Positions 4,663 to 5,153 of a DNA stretch of 5,153 nucleotides are shown in pieces. Positions within the stretch are counted from its first letter, which is position 1; each line of letters begins with the position of its first letter. Below the pieces are notes generated by a model. The model ran no database searches. It was given only the letters and a program-made list of their open reading frames with translations, and was not told the DNA's origin. Source of the stretch: an uncultured Clostridia bacterium (GTDB lineage: Bacteria > Bacillota > Clostridia > Oscillospirales > Ruminococcaceae); contig CAMWVF010000116.1 of the NCBI GenBank assembly GCA_947177545.1, positions 1-5,153 of the forward strand, written 5' to 3'. The translations under genes and the position numbers were made by a program.

Positions 4663-5106
4663 TTATTTTCGTCTCGAGGGACTGCGCCTTTTGTTGTCAA
4701 TGACCTTTTTAAGATCGCCCATGCGCTCGTCGGAGCTTTGCTTGAATTTGTTGAGCATATCCTCAAATGCAGCTTCGGGGGTCTGGGGGACTTTCTCAGC
4801 CTGCGGCTGCTTGCTGTCGGGACGCTTCCCGCCGCCGTTTCCGCCGCTCCTCTTATTTTTCGGGTTTGGATTTTCCGAAGCCTTTTTAATGGAAAGAGAA
4901 ATCTTACCCTCCTCGCTTACCGCCAGAACCTTTACCTTTACGCTCTGTCCCTCGGTAAGGTGATCCTTTATTTCGCTGACAAAGGTGTTTGCGACCTCGC
5001 TGATATGTACCATTCCTGTTGTTCCGGGCTCAAGCTCAACAAAAGCCCCGAATTTGGTTATTCCTGTGACCTTGCCCTCATAAATTTTTCCTACATCCAA
5101 CTGCAT
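4663..5106 (-). CDS. yabR: S1-domain RNA-binding protein, YabR family
   Basis: Small cytoplasmic protein with one S1 (OB-fold) RNA-binding domain. Residues about 5-75 carry the S1 pattern: GKIYEGKVTGITKFGAFVEL, then GMVHISEVA, then VKVKVLAVSEEGKISLSIKK. A basic, glycine/proline-rich flexible linker follows (about 78-108: KNKRSGGNGGGKRP, KQPQAEK). A short conserved-looking tail, FEDMLNKFKQSSDERMGDLKK, and an arginine/lysine-rich C-terminus complete the 147 residues, as in clostridial YabR-like proteins; this is not full-length ribosomal protein S1. In Bacillus yabR lies near divIC and spoIIE; the upstream neighbour here is outside the window. The ATG at 5106-5104 has AGAGGA at 5125-5120, an unusually long 13-base spacing filled by an A6T6 tract, and no in-frame start lies closer to the SD. 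The exact role is not well defined; translation- or RNA-related function is inferred from the domain. Confidence 0.9.
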   Translation of the reverse strand: MQLDVGKIYEGKVTGITKFGAFVELEPGTTGMVHISEVANTFVSEIKDHLTEGQSVKVKVLAVSEEGKISLSIKKASENPNPKNKRSGGNGGGKRPDSKQPQAEKVPQTPEAAFEDMLNKFKQSSDERMGDLKKVIDNKRRSPSRRK

Positions 5107-5127
5107 AAAAAATTTTTTATCCTCTCG
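5107..5127 (-). promoter_or_regulatory. Unusually spaced ribosome-binding site of the S1-domain gene
   Basis: On the minus strand a clear SD (CGAGAGGA) at 5127-5120 is separated from ATG 5106 by T plus a 12-base A6T6 palindrome. Folding of that tract (four A-U pairs around AATT) would bring SD and start closer together. Upstream sequence (5128-5153) is AT-rich with TATAAA- and TAAAAT-like words, but the window ends before a -35 could be judged. Confidence 0.5.
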
Positions 5128-5153
5128 TTTGATTTATATTTTATCCCGAGTAT

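Noticed and set aside
4691..4706. TTGACA-like -35 on the minus strand near the end of the S1-domain gene, as a possible promoter for the structured segment
   Set aside because: No -10-like hexamer lies at 16-18 bases. The nearest AT-rich word is about 26 bases away, and the sequence is explained by coding for the C-terminal tail.
5128..5153. Stop codon of an upstream gene (frame reading YSG then TAA at 5144-5142 on the minus strand)
   Set aside because: Only three codons are visible, so a gene end cannot be told from chance.

Overview
The window looks like chromosomal DNA from a spore-forming, low-to-moderate GC Firmicute, most likely a clostridial lineage of the Ruminococcaceae/Oscillospiraceae type. 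The evidence is a germination protease gene (gpr), a YabR-type S1-domain gene with the C-terminal tail usual in that group, strong purine-rich Shine-Dalgarno sites, and short hairpin-plus-U-tract terminators. No mobile element, CRISPR array, tRNA or rRNA is visible.

Layout from left to right: (1) 8-148 (+) is the 3' end of rpsT (ribosomal protein S20), followed by an intrinsic terminator at 175-205. (2) 208-360 (-) is a decayed remnant of a small Cro/CI-type helix-turn-helix gene, squeezed between two terminators. (3) 465-2825 (-) is a large soluble diguanylate cyclase: a LacI-type periplasmic-binding-protein fold without the DNA-binding domain, a long central region, a coiled coil and a C-terminal GGDEF domain. 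It has its own promoter and a strong terminator. (4) 2826-3164 is an AT-rich divergent intergenic region with several inverted repeats. (5) 3165-4019 (+) is gpr, which converges on the next gene across a bidirectional terminator. (6) 4076-4522 (-) is an unrecognised tail-anchored membrane protein. (7) 4540-4657 (-) is a structured non-coding segment ending in a U tract directly before that gene's ribosome-binding site. (8) 4663-5106 (-) is the yabR-like S1 RNA-binding protein gene.

rpsT and gpr are often near neighbours in spore-formers. Here a c-di-GMP signalling gene and an HTH relic lie between them. The cyclase is probably controlled by a small cytoplasmic ligand, perhaps a sugar, bound by the LacI-type domain; this is inference from the fold. 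The most interesting unexplained item is the 4540-4657 segment. It is closed by a perfect 7-bp long-range stem, contains several internal hairpins with two competing pairings, and abuts the start of the tail-anchored gene, so it may be an undescribed cis-regulatory leader or small RNA.
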